Origin: CAADGU01 sp964467705
GTDB taxonomy: Bacteria; Chloroflexota; Anaerolineae; Promineifilales; Promineifilaceae
Length of the DNA: 64,000 bases
NCBI GenBank assembly: GCA_964467705.1
Contig: CAYXUZ010000007.1
Span: forward strand, 22,908-86,907
Direction: 5' to 3'
Every line of letters begins with the position of its first letter. The stretch's first letter is position 1. Position numbers and translations under genes: made by a program. Under the pieces are notes generated by a model. That model made no database searches and was not told the origin of the DNA. It saw only the letters and a list, made by a program, of their open reading frames with translations. Positions 60,827-64,000 of the stretch are shown here, piece after piece.

Positions 60827-62893
60827 ATGTCAACCTCCTTACAGACACGTTTAGAACAGGCGCGGCGGCGGCAGTTTGTGGGGCGGGCCGATGATAAGGC
60901 GTTGTTTCAGGCGGCGCTGACCGCCGAGGAACTGCCCTTTGTGGTGCTGTATCTTTTTGGGCCGGGCGGCATTGGCAAAACAACCTTGCTGCGCGAGTTT
61001 GCCCATATGGCCGGGCAGATGGGGGCGCGTGTGGTGCTGCTGGACGGCCGTGATACCGACCCTTCACCCCCCTTTTTTGAAGCCGCCCTGCGCGCTGCCC
61101 TGCAACTGCCCGCCGATGCCGATGTTGCCGCTGCCCTGGCACGAGACGGCCGTACCGTGCTCCTGATTGACACCTACGAACTGCTGGCCCCCCTGGACAA
61201 CTGGCTGCGCAACGATCTGCTGCCGCAACTGCCCGATAACGTGCTGGTGGTGCTGGCCGGGCGGCAGCCGCCGGGTCTGGCTTGGCGCGCCGACCCCGGC
61301 TGGCAGGCAATGATGCGGATTGTGCCCCTGCGCAACCTCAGCCCGGCCGAAAGCCGTGATTATCTGGCACGGCGAGAAATTCCTTCCAGCCAGCATGACG
61401 CCATTCTCTCCTTCACACACGGCCACGCCCTGGCGCTCTCCCTGGTGGCCGACGTGTCCGCCCAGCAGCCCGACGCCCCCTTCCAGCCCGAAAAAGCGCC
61501 GGATGTGATCAAGGCCCTGTTGGAACAGTTCATTCAGCAAGCCCCCACGCCCGCCCACCGCGAGGCGTTGGAAGCGTGTGCTCTGGTGCGCCTGACGACA
61601 GAATCGCTGCTAGCGGTGCTGTTGGATCAACCGGATGCCCACGACCTTTTTGAGTGGTTGCGGGGGTTATCGTTCATGGACGCCTCGCGGCACGGCCTCT
61701 TTCCGCACGATCTGGCGCGGGAAGCATTGGCGGCTGATTTGCGCTGGCGGCGGCCGGAACTTCATGCCCTGCTGCACGGCCGTGCCCGCCACTTTTACAT
61801 CCAACGTGTGCAGCACGGCGACCCCCGCGAGCAGCGCCACATCCTGGCCGACTACATCTTCCTGCACCGCGACAACCCCATGGTGCGCCCCTTCTTTGAA
61901 TGGCAGATCAGCGGTCACGTCTTTACCGACCGGCTGCACCCCCGTGATATTGTGCCCGTGCTGGCGATGGTGGAACGGCATGAGGGGGCCGCGTCAGCGC
62001 AACTGGCGGCGCACTGGCTGGCCCGTTTCCCGAAGCGGGCGGCCGTCTTCCGGCAGGCAGGCGGTGATGTGCAGGGCTTTTTGCTGCTGCTGCCGCTGGA
62101 GCAGCTAGAGGCAACGGAACGGGAGAACGATCCGGCCACCCGTGCTGCCTGGAATTTCCTGCAAAGCAGCGCACCCCTGCGCGCCAAAGAATCAGCCACC
62201 TTGTTCCGTTTCTGGCTGGCGGCGGACAGTTACCAGGCGGTTTCGCCGGTGCAGAGCCGCATTTTTCTGAACGTGGTGCAGCATTACCTGACGACGCCGG
62301 GACTGGCCTATACGCTCTTTCCCTGCGCGGACCCAGATTTCTGGACGGCCGTGTTCACTTATGCCGATTTGCAGCGATTACCGGCGGCCGATTTTGTGGT
62401 AGACGGCCGTCGCTATGGCGTCTACGGGCATGACTGGCGCAAAACGCCGCCGCTGCCCTGGCTGGAGTTGATGGCGCAGCGAGAATTGGGTCTGACGGGC
62501 ACGGCTCCGCTGCCAGTTGATGAGGTGCGGGTTTTGAGTGAGGCGGAATTTGGTACGGCCGTGCGCGAAGCCTTACGCGATTTCACAGATGTGGCTGCTT
62601 TGCAAAACAACCCGCTGGCCCAGACCCGGCTGGTCGGTCAAATGCCAGATTCGATGAATCGGGGCGAGGCATTGCAGCGCGTTTTGCGGGAAACGGCCGA
62701 TGTCTGGCAGGTCAACCCGCGCCAGATGAAGCTCTACCGCGCCCTCTACCACACCTATTTCCAACCGACCGCCACCCAGGAGCAGGCTGCCGAACTGCTT
62801 GACCTGCCTTTCAGTACCTACCGCCGCCACCTGCGCCAGGCCGTTGAAGAGCTAACCGGCCGTTTATGGGCGCGGGGGATGGGTGATGTGTAA
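60827..62893 (+). CDS. AAA/STAND ATPase with C-terminal HTH-like domain
   Basis: 688 residues. Walker A LFGPGGIGKTTLL (43-55) is followed by Walker B TVLLIDTYELL (about 112-122) and a sensor-type NVLVVLAGRQPPG. The rest is helical, with a C-terminal segment of about 35 residues, EQAAELLDLPFSTYRRHLRQ, resembling a helix-turn-helix. It resembles MalT/LuxR-type STAND regulators, but the HTH is not a canonical LuxR one. The gene lies 130 bp after the kinase giant, with the TCATTCCGAG palindrome between. Inducer and targets are unknown. Confidence 0.8.
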   Translation: MSTSLQTRLEQARRRQFVGRADDKALFQAALTAEELPFVVLYLFGPGGIGKTTLLREFAHMAGQMGARVVLLDGRDTDPSPPFFEAALRAALQLPADADVAAALARDGRTVLLIDTYELLAPLDNWLRNDLLPQLPDNVLVVLAGRQPPGLAWRADPGWQAMMRIVPLRNLSPAESRDYLARREIPSSQHDAILSFTHGHALALSLVADVSAQQPDAPFQPEKAPDVIKALLEQFIQQAPTPAHREALEACALVRLTTESLLAVLLDQPDAHDLFEWLRGLSFMDASRHGLFPHDLAREALAADLRWRRPELHALLHGRARHFYIQRVQHGDPREQRHILADYIFLHRDNPMVRPFFEWQISGHVFTDRLHPRDIVPVLAMVERHEGAASAQLAAHWLARFPKRAAVFRQAGGDVQGFLLLLPLEQLEATERENDPATRAAWNFLQSSAPLRAKESATLFRFWLAADSYQAVSPVQSRIFLNVVQHYLTTPGLAYTLFPCADPDFWTAVFTYADLQRLPAADFVVDGRRYGVYGHDWRKTPPLPWLELMAQRELGLTGTAPLPVDEVRVLSEAEFGTAVREALRDFTDVAALQNNPLAQTRLVGQMPDSMNRGEALQRVLRETADVWQVNPRQMKLYRALYHTYFQPTATQEQAAELLDLPFSTYRRHLRQAVEELTGRLWARGMGDV

Positions 62894-63033
62894 TCCGTGA
62901 TGCATGACCCGTAATTGAGCATGGTCATAGACCAGCGTATGACCCCGGCATGACCTCCGGCACTGTTGCCTCTCCTCGCCGTCCGGTATGGTAAGGGCAT
63001 CTTACACATACCCTTCAAGGAGGTAACCTGTCC

Positions 63034-64000
63034 ATGAGTCAAATCATCTCTGATTTGCCACAAGAACATGCGGTTATGGCTACGGCCGTGCCCACCAAAC
63101 CCAGCCAGCGCATCACCGCCCTGGACGCTTTGCGCGGTTTTGCCATCCTCGGCATCCTCGTTATGAACGTGCAAAGTTTCTCCATGATCTATGCCGCCTA
63201 CCAAAACCCCAGCGCCTTCGGCGACCTGACCGGATTGAACAAATGGGTCTGGATATTCAGCCATACCCTTTTTGATCTCAAGTTTATGGCCATGTTCGCC
63301 ATCATGTTCGGCGCTGGCATCATCCTCATCACCAGCAGCGCCGAAAAGAAAGGGGTCAGTCCGGCCCGGCTGCATTACAGGCGCAACTTCTGGCTGCTCA
63401 TTTTCGGTCTCATGCATGCCTACCTTTTCTGGTCGGGTGACATCTTGGCCGCTTACGCGGTCTGTGGATTTTTTGTCTATATCTTCCGTAAATGGTCTCC
63501 GAAATGGCTGGTTGTGCTGGGTTTTTTCCTGTTTGCCATTCCCTCCATCATGCAATTCATGGGACAGACCTCACTAACGTACATGCCCGCCGACCAACTC
63601 CATGAAATGACCCTCTCCTGGCAGCCTACCCCGGAGATGGTCGCCGACGAAGTAACCGCCTTTCAAAGCGGCAAATGGAATACCGCGTGGCTACGTCTGT
63701 GGAAATGCACACCTTTATCTTCCTGGTCTACATGGGCTGGCGCATTTCCGGGATGATGCTCATCGGCATGGCATTGTTCAAATGGGGTGTCTTAACGGCC
63801 GAACGTTCCCGGCAATTTTACATGCGCCTGATGCTGTTCGGCTTTTTGCTGGGCTTTCCGCTGGTGATAACGGGCGTCGTCCAAAACTTTGCCCACGATT
63901 GGGCATTTTCCTACTCCATGTTCACCGGCAGTCAGTACAATTACTGGGGCAGCCTTATCATCAGCTTTGGCTACATTGGCATGGTCATGCTCATCGCCAA
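63034..64000 (+). CDS. DUF418 family membrane protein, frameshifted, runs off window
   Basis: The first frame (63034 to about 63700) opens with a DUF418 signature: RITALDALRGFAILGILVMN, then helices FAIMFGAGIILITSSAEKKG and NFWLLIFGLMHAYLFWSGDI. The family sequence then continues in another frame (EMHTFIFLVYMGWRISGMML, ALFKWGVLTAERSRQFYMRL) to the window edge. One missing base near 63700 joins the two, so the stop at 63756 is probably an error or a recent mutation. DUF418 proteins are transporters or acyltransferase-related membrane proteins of unknown function. GGAGG lies 6-7 bases before a plausible ATG at 63034. Confidence 0.82.

Larger units (their letters stand above)
400..63089. repeat. 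Highly iterated palindromic octamer ACGGCCGT
   Basis: Scanning by eye I count about 135 exact copies of ACGGCCGT between 400 and 63089, on average one per about 430 bp outside the island. Chance would give one or two in the window. Copies lie inside genes in all three frames (read as TAV, xGR or RP) and between genes. Examples start at 400, 8378, 13014, 22015, 31504, 43128, 57780 and 62402. None lies between 408 and 6376. The density and palindromic nature resemble cyanobacterial HIP1 (GCGATCGC), but the sequence differs. The function is unknown. Confidence 0.9.

Noticed and set aside
1..64000. tRNA or rRNA genes
   Set aside because: I saw no T-loop with matching acceptor arms and no rRNA-like stretch.

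Overview
The window looks like a draft metagenomic scaffold from a bacterium of the Chloroflexota, probably Anaerolineae or Caldilineae. That assignment is an inference from gene content: 6-pyruvoyl-tetrahydropterin-synthase-related giant membrane proteins, secreted proteins ending in an xYLPxVxRP motif, LuxR/STAND/TPR regulators, an archaeal-type acetyl-CoA to HMG-CoA gene set with a class II HMG-CoA reductase, and CXXXY-type CcmE. No rRNA, tRNA or CRISPR was found. Four runs of exactly 10 N interrupt genes, and three genes carry what look like single-base deletions, so some breaks are probably sequence error.

Layout. 1-410: end of a LysM protein and a glycosyltransferase remnant. 540-6010: an AT-rich island with two genes, a small protein with a hydrophobic N-terminus and a large NB-ARC STAND protein with a long helical-repeat arm. 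The two share a short beta-type motif, which fits a Bell-type effector plus NLR amyloid-signalling pair. 6.0-7.9 kb: two glycosyltransferases. 8.3-12.5 kb: upper mevalonate pathway (HMG-CoA reductase, HMG-CoA synthase, thiolase, DUF35). 12.7-18 kb: small membrane/envelope proteins, an Imm-5-like and a DUF2200 protein, PspC, and a two-component system with a damaged kinase. 18.2-23.2 kb: PAP2 phosphatase and two secreted proteins. 23.5-26.7 kb: dihydrolipoyl dehydrogenase, YgfZ and a DinB/ClbS-like protein. 27-33.4 kb: cytochrome c maturation run (ccmE, ccmF, ccmH, ccmG-like, CcmI-like, cytochrome c). 33.5-45.4 kb: a membrane-bound LuxR-kelch regulator, a TPR protein, glycosyltransferases, LysM and CBM-like surface proteins. 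45.4-51.3 kb: bcp, proC, menC, a MaoC protein, a membrane protein and aroQ. 51.6-57 kb: a minus-strand run of small catabolic/binding proteins including three SnoaL-like paralogues. 57.2-62.9 kb: a kinase-AAA-TPR giant and a second AAA/STAND protein. 63.0 kb to the end: a DUF418 membrane protein.

Two genome-wide signals stand out. First, the palindromic octamer ACGGCCGT occurs about 135 times by eye count, roughly once per 430 bp in every reading frame, and is absent from about 408 to 6376. Second, nearly every intergenic gap holds a hairpin whose arms are built from short tandem units (GAGATTG, GTGATGCGT, ATTACGG, ACATCCGATTT and others). Several such elements have become part of coding sequence.
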